64,000 bases of DNA from Butyrivibrio sp. (lineage in GTDB: Bacteria; Bacillota; Clostridia; Lachnospirales; Lachnospiraceae), in assembly GCA_022486625.1 (NCBI GenBank), contig JAKVKH010000007.1, forward strand, positions 44,102 to 108,101, in the 5' to 3' direction. Both the position numbers and the translations under genes were made by a program. This document shows, one piece after another, positions 52,241-60,810 of this stretch; within the stretch, counting starts at the first letter, position 1, and the number at the start of each line of letters is the position of its first letter. The notes beneath the pieces are model-generated. The model did not search any database, was not told where the DNA came from, and was given only the letters and a program-made list of their open reading frames with translations.

Positions 52241-53212
52241 ATGGACACAAATGTACACACGGCAGCGACCCCCGGAAAGATGTCAGGAAGTCTCGGCGGA
52301 TACCTGATTCTTCTGGGAATGGTGGCAGCTTCATGGGCAATATTCAAGGTAATTACACCCGGGAACTTCGGATCACCCGAAAATATGCTTCAGTATTTTC
52401 AGGCAAGTCTGATTGCAGCAACGGGTGCGGTAGGGTTTTATTTTGTAATGGTTATGGGAATGTTCGATTTTTCAATCGGTGCCAATATCATGCTTTCGGC
52501 TATCGTGGGCTGCGTTCTGGCAACCAGATTCAATATGGGATTTTCCGGACTGATCATCGGCTGTATTGTCACAGGCGCGGTAGTCGGTCTGCTGAACGGA
52601 TTGTTTTATGTTAAACTCAGAATTCCGTCGATGATCGTTACGACAGGACTTGCACTTATTTATGAGGCAATTGCAAATTATATTGCGGGAGGAGTGGAAC
52701 AGACACTTCCGTCAGATCTCCGGATGTTCGGCTGCATGCCGGGCAATATCATTCTGGCGGTGATTGCATTCATCATTGCATACATCATTCTGAATTATAC
52801 CAAGATCGGTACCTATACCTATGCGATCGGCAGTGATGAGTTTGTAGCCAAAAATATGGGAATCAAGGTAGACCGCTATAAGGTGCTTGCATTCGTAATC
52901 AGCGGAGCCTTTTTCGGAATCATGTCCATTCTGACGATCAGCTATGGTTCATCAATGGTGGCAGTAACCGGGATGGCTTCCATGAGCAGGAACTTCGTGC
53001 CGACCATGGGATGTTTCTTCGGACTGGCATTTAAAAAGTATGGAATACCGCTTCAGGCAATCATTATCGGTGAATTCATGATCAATATCATATTCTTCGG
53101 ATTCATTGCACTCGGTGCGCCGACTGCAATTCAGGATGTGATTACCGGTCTTGCACTGCTGATTATCATCACACTTACCACCAGGATCAATAAAGGTGAA
53201 ATTGTAAAATAA
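52241..53212 (+). CDS. Sugar ABC importer, permease 1 (RbsC-like)
   Basis: 323 residues, about eight to ten membrane helices of the BPD_transp_2 family. Typical features are M-G-M-F-D-F-S-I-G-A-N in the third segment and the coupling region around Y-A-I-G-S-D-E-F-V-A-K-N-M-G-I. ATG 52241 has AGGAGG 7 bases upstream. It pairs with permease 2 of the same operon (54746-55711) to form a heterodimeric channel. Confidence 0.93.
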   Translation: MDTNVHTAATPGKMSGSLGGYLILLGMVAASWAIFKVITPGNFGSPENMLQYFQASLIAATGAVGFYFVMVMGMFDFSIGANIMLSAIVGCVLATRFNMGFSGLIIGCIVTGAVVGLLNGLFYVKLRIPSMIVTTGLALIYEAIANYIAGGVEQTLPSDLRMFGCMPGNIILAVIAFIIAYIILNYTKIGTYTYAIGSDEFVAKNMGIKVDRYKVLAFVISGAFFGIMSILTISYGSSMVAVTGMASMSRNFVPTMGCFFGLAFKKYGIPLQAIIIGEFMINIIFFGFIALGAPTAIQDVITGLALLIIITLTTRINKGEIVK

Positions 53213-53229
53213 CGAAGGAGGAATTTGCC

Positions 53230-54732
53230 ATGAGTACAGATACAAGGCTGGAAATAAAACATCTCTGCAAATCCTTCGGCATTACAAAGGCAGTGCAGGA
53301 TGTATCTTTTGATATCAGGAAAGGAACGATACATGCGCTGATCGGGGAAAACGGATCAGGCAAATCGACGTTGACCAACATGCTCTCAGGCATTTATACC
53401 AAGGGCAGCGGCCAGTTTATTCTTGACGGGAAGGAAATCAATCCGGAAAACCAGGTAGAAGCGAACAGGGAAGGCGTTTCCATTATTGTTCAGGAACTCG
53501 GGACACTGAGCGGACTTACTGTTGCAGAAAATATTTTTCTGGGTCATGAGGAAAACTTTGTCAGATTCGGAATCAAGAATACAGCAGCGATGAACAGAAA
53601 AGCCAATCAGCTGCTGAAGGATTACGGCTTTGAGCGGATCAAGGCAGCAGATCTGATTGATAATTATAATTTTGAAGACAGGAAACTGGTCGAAATTGTA
53701 AAGGCAACATATTTCAAACCCAAAGTAGTGGTCGTGGATGAAACAACAACGGCACTTTCACAGGAAGGCCGTGAAGAACTGTATAAGTATATGAATAAGA
53801 TCAGAGACTATGGCGGGAGCGTGATATTCATTTCACATGATCTGCCGGAGGTCCTTTCCAAATCAGATTATATTACGATTCTTCGTGACGGGGCGTATAT
53901 TGATACGGTTGAAAGCAAAAGCGTAACGGAAGATGATCTGAAGAGACTGATGGTAGGCCGGGAAGTAACGGGTGCATACTACAGGAATGATTATGGAGAA
54001 AAGGTTTCTGATGAAGTTGTTCTGTCGGTAAAAAATGTATCTGTTCCCAATATGATTTCAGACATCAGTTTTGATCTTCATAAGGGAGAAATTCTCGGGT
54101 TTGGCGGACTGTCAGAATCGGGAATGCACGAGATCGGCAAAGCGGTATTCGGCGCATCCATCGACAGAGAGGGAAGCGTAACGCTTGGAGACGGCACGGC
54201 AATCAATGACATTCCGACGGCAATCAGGCACAGCATGGCGTATACCTCTAAAGACAGAGATAATGAATCCGTGGTGATGAATCAGAGCATAAAGGATAAC
54301 ATATGCCTGCCTTCACTGGGAACACTGGCAGGAAAGGGACATCTGCTCAGTGACAAAAAGCTCGACGAATTTGCCGACAGATACGCAAAAGAAATTTCGG
54401 TAAAAATGGTCGACGTGAACCAGTTCGTATCTGAACTGTCCGGAGGCAATAAGCAGAAGGTGGTTCTGGCAAGATGGGTCGGAAAGGACTCGGACATCGT
54501 AGTTCTGGACAGCCCTACCCGCGGAATTGATATCAAGGTCAAGCAGGATATTTATCAGCTCATGGATCATATGAGGAAAAACGGCAAGTCAATTATCATG
54601 ATTTCGGAAGAACTTATGGAGCTGATCGGAATGTGCGACAGGATCATTATCATGAAGGACGGGAAAATCAGCGGAGAGCTTATGAGATCAACGGATGTGA
54701 ATGAAAACGCACTCATAAGCCGGATGGTATAG
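53230..54732 (+). CDS. Sugar ABC importer, duplicated ATPase (RbsA-like)
   Basis: 500 residues with two nucleotide-binding domains. The first has Walker A G-E-N-G-S-G-K-S-T and Walker B V-V-V-D-E-T-T. Its signature is not the classical L-S-G-G-Q but reads around N-F-E-D-R-K-L-V-E-I. The second has a degenerate Walker A (G-L-S-E-S-G-M-H-E) and an intact L-S-G-G-N-K-Q-K-V signature. This asymmetry is normal for CUT2 ATPases. GAAGGAGG precedes the ATG. It sits between the two permease genes. Confidence 0.95.
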   Translation: MSTDTRLEIKHLCKSFGITKAVQDVSFDIRKGTIHALIGENGSGKSTLTNMLSGIYTKGSGQFILDGKEINPENQVEANREGVSIIVQELGTLSGLTVAENIFLGHEENFVRFGIKNTAAMNRKANQLLKDYGFERIKAADLIDNYNFEDRKLVEIVKATYFKPKVVVVDETTTALSQEGREELYKYMNKIRDYGGSVIFISHDLPEVLSKSDYITILRDGAYIDTVESKSVTEDDLKRLMVGREVTGAYYRNDYGEKVSDEVVLSVKNVSVPNMISDISFDLHKGEILGFGGLSESGMHEIGKAVFGASIDREGSVTLGDGTAINDIPTAIRHSMAYTSKDRDNESVVMNQSIKDNICLPSLGTLAGKGHLLSDKKLDEFADRYAKEISVKMVDVNQFVSELSGGNKQKVVLARWVGKDSDIVVLDSPTRGIDIKVKQDIYQLMDHMRKNGKSIIMISEELMELIGMCDRIIIMKDGKISGELMRSTDVNENALISRMV

Positions 54733-54745
54733 GGAGGAACGGATC

Positions 54746-55711
54746 ATGACAAATACGATGACAGTAGCAAAGACAGCTGATCCCGGTCAGAAGAAATCAA
54801 GGATGGCGATGGTCAGGGTGCTTCTTCCAATAGCCGGTCTCCTGATCGTATTCATATTATTCAATACCCTGACACAGGGGCGCATGATCGGCAACATGCC
54901 TCTGGTTCTTTCACAGGTGTATGTAACACTGATTGCCTCCATGGGCGTTTTTTTCATCATGACCATGGGCGGGCTGGATTTTTCACAGGGTTCGATTCTG
55001 GGTATGGCGGCAATCGTTGTCTGCGTACTTTCAAAGACCAGCATCCCGCTGGCGATTGCAGGAGGCATACTGACAGGTGCACTGATCGGGGCAATCAACG
55101 GATATTTCTATGTGAACAGGAAAATAAAATCCTTCATTGTCACCATCTGCACCATGTTTCTGTTCAGGGGCTTTATTAAATATCTGACCACCAATGCTCC
55201 GGTAGCAGGTTCGGCTGCACTGATCAACTATGACAGCACTGCACTGAAACTCACCTGTACGCTGGTCATTCTGGTAATCGGGTTTATTGCATTCCGTTAT
55301 ACCAGATTCGGAATCGACCTGAAAGCCATTGGCGCAGGTGAAAAAGCAGCAAAATTTGCCGGAATCCGCACAGACAGGATGAAGTTTCTGATTTATGTTC
55401 TTTCAGGCGCAATCACCGGTTTTGCTGCATTTATCAGTGTAATCAAAGTCGGTTCAGTCACCTCTTCCGGCGGCAATCAGCTCGAAACGCAGATTCTCAT
55501 TGCGCTGGTACTTGGAGGCATGCCGATTTCAGGCGGCGCTAAGGTCAAGTTCCAGAATATCATTATCGGCTCCCTCCTGTATACCGTACTGAACAGCGGT
55601 CTGACCATGATGGGCTTCTCCACACAGATGCTGCAGCTGATCGAAGGCTGTGTATTTCTGGTATTCGTGGCAGTATTTGCAGACAGAGAATCCATACAGG
55701 TAATCAAATAA
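54746..55711 (+). CDS. Sugar ABC importer, permease 2 (RbsC-like)
   Basis: 321 residues of the BPD_transp_2 family with about eight to ten membrane helices; features are M-G-G-L-D-F-S-Q-G-S, G-A-I-N-G-Y-F-Y-V and A-I-G-A-G-E-K-A-A-K-F-A-G-I. It is clearly diverged from permease 1, so the importer is built as binding protein, permease A, double ATPase, permease B. This layout is shared with Lsr-type and rhamnose-type importers. Last gene of the operon. Confidence 0.93.
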   Translation: MTNTMTVAKTADPGQKKSRMAMVRVLLPIAGLLIVFILFNTLTQGRMIGNMPLVLSQVYVTLIASMGVFFIMTMGGLDFSQGSILGMAAIVVCVLSKTSIPLAIAGGILTGALIGAINGYFYVNRKIKSFIVTICTMFLFRGFIKYLTTNAPVAGSAALINYDSTALKLTCTLVILVIGFIAFRYTRFGIDLKAIGAGEKAAKFAGIRTDRMKFLIYVLSGAITGFAAFISVIKVGSVTSSGGNQLETQILIALVLGGMPISGGAKVKFQNIIIGSLLYTVLNSGLTMMGFSTQMLQLIEGCVFLVFVAVFADRESIQVIK

Positions 55712-55744
55712 TAAGTATTGTGTTCATAAGTTTATACGAATCAA

Positions 55745-55825
55745 AATCCTGTGTGACATGAGACGAAGCGGCGGGTAAGAAGTGGTGCCTGTGCGGAATT
55801 GATTGTCATGCAGGATTATTTTATA
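55745..55825 (+). other. Long imperfect hairpin after the importer operon
   Basis: AATCCTG-TG-TGACA (55745-55758) pairs with TGTCA-TG-CAGGATT (55804-55817) around a 45-base apical segment rich in purines, followed by ATTTTATAT. It may be the operon terminator or a structured RNA. A ribosome-site-like GGAGG and a 7-codon frame follow near 55830-55871; I do not consider that frame a gene. Confidence 0.4.
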
Positions 55826-56006
55826 TATGGAGGTCAGAATTCGTAACATGAAAGCACGGATTTTGGTATGAAAACATGCTTAGATTCTGAAAATCTGATA
55901 GGAAATATGATAAAATAGAAAACAGATAACTCAATCGCTTGTATAAGGCAATTATCTGTGGATGGACAACAGACATTTTTTCAACAAAGAATACGGAGAT
56001 GGAAAA

Positions 56007-56408
56007 ATGGAAATAAAGGCAGATTTTGGCAGAGAAAAGCAGTCCGCTATTCGAAGTAAGCTTGGAGCATCAAAGAAAATACCGGAAGAACTCCGCTCGG
56101 GCATGGAATACTCTTTCCGAACAGACTTTTCAGATGTAAAACTGTATGAGAGTCCCATTGTGGGTAAGAGCGGGGCAGAAGCAGCTACATCCGGCAGAGA
56201 AATTGCATTTGCACCTGGTAATATGGATTTTTCTACTGAAAAAGGGAAAAAAATGCTGGGACATGAGTTGTCCCATGTGGTGTCGCAGTCAAAAGGTGAA
56301 GTTCATGGCAGCGGAGTTGTGAATGATCCGTCACTTGAACGTCAGGCAGACCTGGATGGAGAAAAGGCGGCGAGTACACTGAATACCATGCAGCATACAG
56401 AAAAATAG
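56007..56408 (+). CDS. Stand-alone eCIS-core (DUF4157) metallopeptidase-like protein
   Basis: 133 residues. It matches the DUF4157 pattern: F-S-D-V-K-L-Y, A-A-T-S-G-R-E-I-A-F-A-P-G, T-E-K-G-K-K-M-L-G-H-E-L-S-H with the zinc motif H86-E-L-S-H90, then S-L-E-R-Q-A-D and a late acidic-alanine stretch (E-K-A-A). This domain usually heads large proteins tied to extracellular contractile injection systems or polymorphic toxins. Here it stands alone, with no signal peptide and no injection genes in the window. ATG 56007 has GGAG upstream; an in-frame ATG at 55962 would add 15 residues. It might be an orphan processing protease. Confidence 0.8.
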   Translation: MEIKADFGREKQSAIRSKLGASKKIPEELRSGMEYSFRTDFSDVKLYESPIVGKSGAEAATSGREIAFAPGNMDFSTEKGKKMLGHELSHVVSQSKGEVHGSGVVNDPSLERQADLDGEKAASTLNTMQHTEK

Positions 56409-56462
56409 TTATAAGGAATTGCAAGAGCTTCTAAACGAGGTCTTTTTCCGATAAATGGAGAT

Positions 56463-56496
56463 ATAAGAAAGCCGGCATTCAGTTAAGAATACCGGC
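56463..56496 (-). terminator. Terminator of tRNA-Ser
   Basis: Minus-strand stem GCCGGTATTC/GAATGCCGGC (56496-56487 and 56480-56471, one G-U pair), loop TTAACT, then TTTCTTAT. Confidence 0.85.
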
Positions 56497-56504
56497 CTGC
56501 GAAA

Positions 56505-56591
56505 CGGAGTGGGTGGGATTCGAACCCACGTGCCCACGAGGGACAACCGCATTTCGAGTGCGGCTCATTGCGACCACTTTGATACCACTCC
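56505..56591 (-). tRNA. tRNA-Ser(CGA)
   Basis: An 87-base class II tRNA. Acceptor arms GGAGTGG and CCACTCC with discriminator G; anticodon stem CCGCA/TGCGG around the loop CTCGAAA gives anticodon CGA (reads UCG). It has a long variable arm, as required for serine, and the T-arm GTGGG-TTCGAAT-CCCAC. The 3' CCA is not encoded. Confidence 0.95.
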
Positions 56592-56615
56592 AGATGCTTA
56601 TTCAAGCGCTTTTCT

Positions 56616-56644
56616 ATTATACGGTTTTGATGGCGGCAAGTCAA
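56616..56644 (-). promoter_or_regulatory. Promoter of tRNA-Ser
   Basis: Minus strand TTGACT (56644-56639), 17-base spacer, perfect TATAAT (56621-56616), 24 bases before the tRNA. Confidence 0.85.
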
Positions 56645-56673
56645 CAAACAGTTGTTACTGCCGCCTTTTTTTT
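56632..56673 (+). terminator. Hairpin with T8 run upstream of the phosphofructokinase promoter
   Basis: GGCGGCA (56632-56638) pairs with TGCCGCC (56659-56665), with inner CAAC/GTTG pairing, followed by eight T. It would stop plus-strand read-through antisense to the tRNA. The divergent tRNA promoter and the kinase promoter both overlap it. Confidence 0.65.
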
Positions 56674-56680
56674 GTATAAT
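56652..56680 (+). promoter_or_regulatory. Promoter of the phosphofructokinase gene
   Basis: TTGTTA (56652-56657), 17-base spacer containing the T8 run, perfect TATAAT (56675-56680). Confidence 0.75.
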
Positions 56681-56766
56681 GTAACAGTAACAATATGCAG
56701 AGCGAAAACAGATGGCTGCATACATAAAGACGGATTCGGGCTTCATATAATAAAGGAGACATTCCT

Positions 56767-57840
56767 ATGATGAGAATCGGCATGTTAACCAGCGGCGGAG
56801 ATTGTCAGGCGCTGAATGCAGCAATGCGCGGCGTGGTCAAGAGTCTGGTGCACAGTGATGAGGAAATTGAGATCTACGGATTCCTGAATGGATACAAAGG
56901 ACTGATTTACAGTGATTTCAGAATGCTCACGGCGTCAGATTTTTCCGGAATTCTGACAAGAGGCGGAACGATTCTCGGAAGCAGTCGTGTTCCCTTTAAG
57001 ACTATACACGAGCCGGACGAAAACGGCCTGGATAAGGTAGAAGCCATGAAACAGAATTATCATAAGCTACAGCTCAGCTGCCTTGTGGTGCTCGGCGGAA
57101 ACGGATCGCAGAAAACGGCCAATCTGTTAAGAGAAGAGGGTCTGAATATTGTGTCACTTCCCAAGACGATTGATAATGATCTCTGGGGAACCGATATGAC
57201 CTTCGGCTTCCAGAGCGCAGTGGATGTGGCCACCAATGCAATTGACTGCATTCATACGACGGCAGATTCTCATGGCCGTGTGTTTATTGTGGAAGTGATG
57301 GGGCATAAGGTCGGATGGCTGACCCTGAATGCCGGCCTGGCCGGCGGAGCGGATGTGATTCTGATTCCCGAGATTCCGTATGATATAGATAAGGTAGTGG
57401 AAGCGATTGAAGACAGGGCGGCAAAGGGCTGCAGATTTACAATTCTTGCGGTTGCTGAAGGCGCTATTTCAAAGTCGGATGCCAAGCTGTCCAAGAAGGA
57501 CTATAAGGAAAAGCTGACACATTATACGTTTCCGTCAGTTTCCTATGAAATTGCGGAGCAGATACAGAAGAAGACCGGACGTGAAGTTCGTGTCACGGTA
57601 CCCGGGCATATGCAGAGAGGCGGAGCACCGGATCCGTATGACAGAGTGTTTGCCAGCAGGCTGGGAGCAGAGGCAGGACAGCTGATTCTGAAAAAACAGT
57701 ATGGCTTCATGGTTTCCTATAAGAACCGTGAGATTGTAAAAGTTCCGTTACAGGATATTGCCGGAAAACTCAAGACAGTAGATCCGGATGCAAGCATCAT
57801 CAGAGAAGCCAAAATGCTTGGCGTATGTTTTGGGGACTGA
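56767..57840 (+). CDS. 6-phosphofructokinase with mixed ATP/PPi-type residues
   Basis: 357 residues. Phosphorylates fructose 6-phosphate. The nucleotide loop reads G-G-N112-G113-S: the glycine is the ATP-type residue (G104 of E. coli), but the magnesium-binding aspartate is replaced by asparagine. P-K133-T-I-D-N-D carries the lysine seen in PPi-dependent and actinobacterial enzymes, where E. coli has glycine. Sugar-binding residues are present (G-F-Q-S-A, M-G-H-K-V-G, P-G-H-M-Q-R-G-G). The phosphoryl donor therefore cannot be assigned safely. It probably is a second PFK beside a canonical pfkA elsewhere. GGAG precedes the ATG. Confidence 0.9.
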   Translation: MMRIGMLTSGGDCQALNAAMRGVVKSLVHSDEEIEIYGFLNGYKGLIYSDFRMLTASDFSGILTRGGTILGSSRVPFKTIHEPDENGLDKVEAMKQNYHKLQLSCLVVLGGNGSQKTANLLREEGLNIVSLPKTIDNDLWGTDMTFGFQSAVDVATNAIDCIHTTADSHGRVFIVEVMGHKVGWLTLNAGLAGGADVILIPEIPYDIDKVVEAIEDRAAKGCRFTILAVAEGAISKSDAKLSKKDYKEKLTHYTFPSVSYEIAEQIQKKTGREVRVTVPGHMQRGGAPDPYDRVFASRLGAEAGQLILKKQYGFMVSYKNREIVKVPLQDIAGKLKTVDPDASIIREAKMLGVCFGD

Positions 57841-57871
57841 TGAAAGACAATAGTTTGGAGTTGTGTGATTC

Positions 57872-59827
57872 ATGTCATATGTAGCACTTTACAGGAAATT
57901 CAGACCACCGGTTTTTGACGATGTCAAAGGCCAGGATCATGTTGTAACAACGCTGAAAAATCAGATAAAATCCGACAGAGTCGGTCATGCTTACCTGTTT
58001 TGCGGAACCCGCGGAACAGGTAAGACTTCTGTTGCCAAAATTTTTGCCAAGGCAGTGAACTGTGAGCATCCTGTGGATGGGAGTCCGTGCGGAGAATGCG
58101 ATACCTGTAAGGCAATTGCTTCCGGTAACAGCATGAATGTGATTGAAATTGATGCGGCATCCAATAACGGTGTTGATAACATCCGTGAAATCATAGATGA
58201 AGTATCTTATTCACCGACACAGGGAAAATATAAGGTATATATCATCGATGAGGTTCATATGCTTTCTTCGGGTGCTTTTAATGCACTTTTAAAAACGCTG
58301 GAGGAACCGCCGGCCTACGTGATTTTTATTCTCGCGACAACAGAGGTGCAGAAGATTCCGATTACGATTCTGTCCAGATGTCAGAGATATGATTTTCACA
58401 GAATCACCATTGATACCATCGAAGACCGTCTGAAGGAAGTAACGCAGAGGGAACAGATCAGCGCGGAGGAAAAGGCACTTCGCTATATCGCAAGAGCAGC
58501 GGACGGTTCCATGCGAGACAGTCTGAGTCTTCTTGATCAGTGTATCGCCTTTAATTATGGAGAAGAACTGACCTATGACAGAGTTCTGAATGTGCTGGGC
58601 GCCGTAGATACGGAAGTGTTCGGAAAGCTTTTTTCCTGTCTGTATGGACAGGATGCCGCCGGGGCGATCAATCTGCTGGCGGATATTGTGATTCAGGGAA
58701 GAGAACTGACGCAGTTCGTCAATGACTTCGTCTGGTATCTCAGAAATCTGATGCTGGTCAGAACCTCGGATCAGATGGAAGATGTTGTGGATATTTCTGC
58801 GGAGCGTCTTGCTGCCCTCCGGCAGCAGGCACAGGAAACTGACATGGATACGATTATGCGCTATATCCGCGTATTTTCCGAGCTCTCTTCACAGTTGCGT
58901 TTTGGCGCGCAGAAGCGTATTCTGATTGAAATGACGTTAATCAAACTCTGCAAACCGCAGATGGAGCAGAATGAAGATTCCCTTCAGGATCGGATCAGAA
59001 TTCTGGAAGAACATGATGCGCAGGCGGAGAAAATTATCAGTCAGATTCAGAATGGTCAGATCAGCGTGGCGCCCGCAACGGGAGGAACACCTTCAGGAGA
59101 CGGCAGCGCAGCAGCACAGAAAATGGCACTGGATCGGGCAGTACCGGAGGAAATTCAGTACATTGTCAAGAACTGGAGCCGTTTTCTGAACAAAATACCG
59201 GCACCGGCCAAGGTTTATCTGCAGATGACACCGCCGCCGAGGCTCAGCCTCAGTAATGATAACGGATTGCAGATTGTATTTAATGATGAAATCCGTGCAG
59301 AGACAGCGAAGCATGAACTGCAGGAAATAGAGGATACACTTGCACAGGAACTTCATAAGCAGGTGCCTGTGGAAATCAGGTATCTGGCGGCATCGGAACA
59401 TTTTGAAGAGAATTATATTGATCTGCAGGCCATTAATTTTGATATTGTAACGGAGGACGAGACTGCAGCACCGCAGTATGCAGATACCGCGAAAGAACCG
59501 GTAAAGGAATCCGTGAAAAATGAAACGCCGGAAACAGGAACGGTGCAGGATGAAGTGACACCTGCGCAGCCTGCAGCGGCAACGCCGGAACAGATACCGG
59601 TCACGCAGCAGGAGCAGCCTTCTGCAGAAATGACACAGGCACCTGCAGCAGAGAGTGTGCCGGAGGAAAGCCCAGAAACACCCGTGCAGCAAAGCGAAGA
59701 AGATCAGAGATCACAGGAAGCAATGATGTATGAGGATGCGCTGGCAAGGCAGGCAGCAGCGGAATCAGATGATAATGCATTTGAAGAACAGGATGAACCG
59801 GACGAACCGGAAGAATTTCAGGATTAA
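57872..59827 (+). CDS. dnaX: DNA polymerase III gamma/tau subunit
   Basis: 651 residues; the clamp-loader ATPase of the replisome. Walker A G-T-R-G-T-G-K-T at 45-52, a four-cysteine zinc module at about 64-82 (C-E-H-P then C-G-E-C-D-T-C), Walker B I-D-E-V-H, and the S-R-C arginine-finger segment near 168-170. Domain III ends near 370. The C-terminal 200 residues are tau-like and finish with a long acidic Pro/Glu/Gln-rich tail. No clear slippery site for a gamma form is visible. It leads the conserved dnaX-ybaB-recR cluster. Confidence 0.96.
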   Translation: MSYVALYRKFRPPVFDDVKGQDHVVTTLKNQIKSDRVGHAYLFCGTRGTGKTSVAKIFAKAVNCEHPVDGSPCGECDTCKAIASGNSMNVIEIDAASNNGVDNIREIIDEVSYSPTQGKYKVYIIDEVHMLSSGAFNALLKTLEEPPAYVIFILATTEVQKIPITILSRCQRYDFHRITIDTIEDRLKEVTQREQISAEEKALRYIARAADGSMRDSLSLLDQCIAFNYGEELTYDRVLNVLGAVDTEVFGKLFSCLYGQDAAGAINLLADIVIQGRELTQFVNDFVWYLRNLMLVRTSDQMEDVVDISAERLAALRQQAQETDMDTIMRYIRVFSELSSQLRFGAQKRILIEMTLIKLCKPQMEQNEDSLQDRIRILEEHDAQAEKIISQIQNGQISVAPATGGTPSGDGSAAAQKMALDRAVPEEIQYIVKNWSRFLNKIPAPAKVYLQMTPPPRLSLSNDNGLQIVFNDEIRAETAKHELQEIEDTLAQELHKQVPVEIRYLAASEHFEENYIDLQAINFDIVTEDETAAPQYADTAKEPVKESVKNETPETGTVQDEVTPAQPAAATPEQIPVTQQEQPSAEMTQAPAAESVPEESPETPVQQSEEDQRSQEAMMYEDALARQAAAESDDNAFEEQDEPDEPEEFQD

Positions 59828-59842
59828 AGGAGAAAATTAAGA

Positions 59843-60193
59843 ATGAGCAAACGTGGTGGATTTCAGGGTGGTATGCCCGGTAATATGAACAATCTGATGA
59901 AGCAGGCACAGCGTATGCAGCGCCAGATGGAAGAAAGTCAGAAGGAAATGGAAAGCAGGGAGTACACGGCCAAGGCTGGCGGCGGTGCAGTTGAAGCAAC
60001 CGTAACTGGTTCCAAGGAACTCAAGGCAATTAAGATTTCCAAAGAAGCAGTAGATCCTGATGATGTGGAAATGCTGCAGGATCTGATTGTTGCAGCGGTA
60101 AACGAAGCAATGGGACAGGCAGATCAGGCCAGCAGTGATGCAATCGGCAAGATGACAGGCGGTCTCGGGCTTGGCGGAGGCCTTGGATTCTGA
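59843..60193 (+). CDS. YbaB/EbfC nucleoid-associated protein
   Basis: 116 residues. A small dimeric DNA-binding protein of the YbaB family, with the Met/Gln-rich helix N-L-M-K-Q-A-Q-R-M-Q-R-Q-M near the N-terminus, the core G-G-G-A-V-E-A-T-V-T-G and a Gly-rich tail. AAAGGAG precedes the ATG. It lies between dnaX and recR as in many bacteria and overlaps recR by one base (TGATG). Confidence 0.95.
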   Translation: MSKRGGFQGGMPGNMNNLMKQAQRMQRQMEESQKEMESREYTAKAGGGAVEATVTGSKELKAIKISKEAVDPDDVEMLQDLIVAAVNEAMGQADQASSDAIGKMTGGLGLGGGLGF

Positions 60194-60792
60194 TGGATCT
60201 TTACAGCGGACATATCAACAGGCTGATTGATGAGCTTGCGGCTCTTCCGGGAATCGGAGGCAAGTCGGCACAGCGGCTTGCTTTTTACATCATTAATATG
60301 CCGAAGGACCGGGTAGAAAGACTGGCAAAGTCTTTGACAGATGCCAGAGAAAATGTACATTACTGCAGTGTCTGCTGCACACTTACAGATGATGAGATCT
60401 GTCCGATCTGTTCCAACCCGAAAAGAAATCACCGCACGATTATGGTGGTGGAAAATGCCAGAGATCTCGCCGCATATGAGAAAACGGGGAAATACGACGG
60501 GGTGTATCATGTTCTGCACGGTGCGATTTCTCCGATGCTTGGAATAGGGCCAAATGACATACGCCTTAAGGAACTGATGGCGCGGCTTGAAAAAGATCCG
60601 GTGGATGAGGTGATTATTGCGACCAATTCCAGTCTGGAAGGTGAAACAACGGCGATGTATATCAGCAAACTGATCAAACCGACAGGCATTAAAGTGACAC
60701 GGATTGCCAGCGGAGTACCAGTTGGAGGAGATCTGGAATATATTGATGAGGTTACGCTGCTCCGTGCGCTGGAAGGCAGAACGGAGCTGTAA
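60193..60792 (+). CDS. recR: Recombination mediator RecR
   Basis: 199 residues. Helix-hairpin-helix near 18-32 (L-P-G-I-G-G-K-S-A-Q-R), zinc finger with C58, C61, C70 and C73, a Toprim domain (V-V-E-N-A-R-D, then A-T-N-S-S-L-E-G-E-T) and the C-terminal Walker-like tail. Works with RecO and RecF to load RecA at single-strand gaps. Start and the preceding stop overlap, which indicates translational coupling. Confidence 0.97.
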   Translation: MDLYSGHINRLIDELAALPGIGGKSAQRLAFYIINMPKDRVERLAKSLTDARENVHYCSVCCTLTDDEICPICSNPKRNHRTIMVVENARDLAAYEKTGKYDGVYHVLHGAISPMLGIGPNDIRLKELMARLEKDPVDEVIIATNSSLEGETTAMYISKLIKPTGIKVTRIASGVPVGGDLEYIDEVTLLRALEGRTEL

Positions 60793-60810
60793 TTAGGAAA
60801 AGAGGAGCAT

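Noticed and set aside
55830..55871. A small gene with GGAGG before a 7-codon frame
   Set aside because: Too short, spacing of about 13 bases from the site, and no sign of conservation can be seen.
57872..59827. Programmed frameshift in dnaX making a short gamma form
   Set aside because: I found no A-rich slippery heptamer with a following hairpin near the end of domain III.
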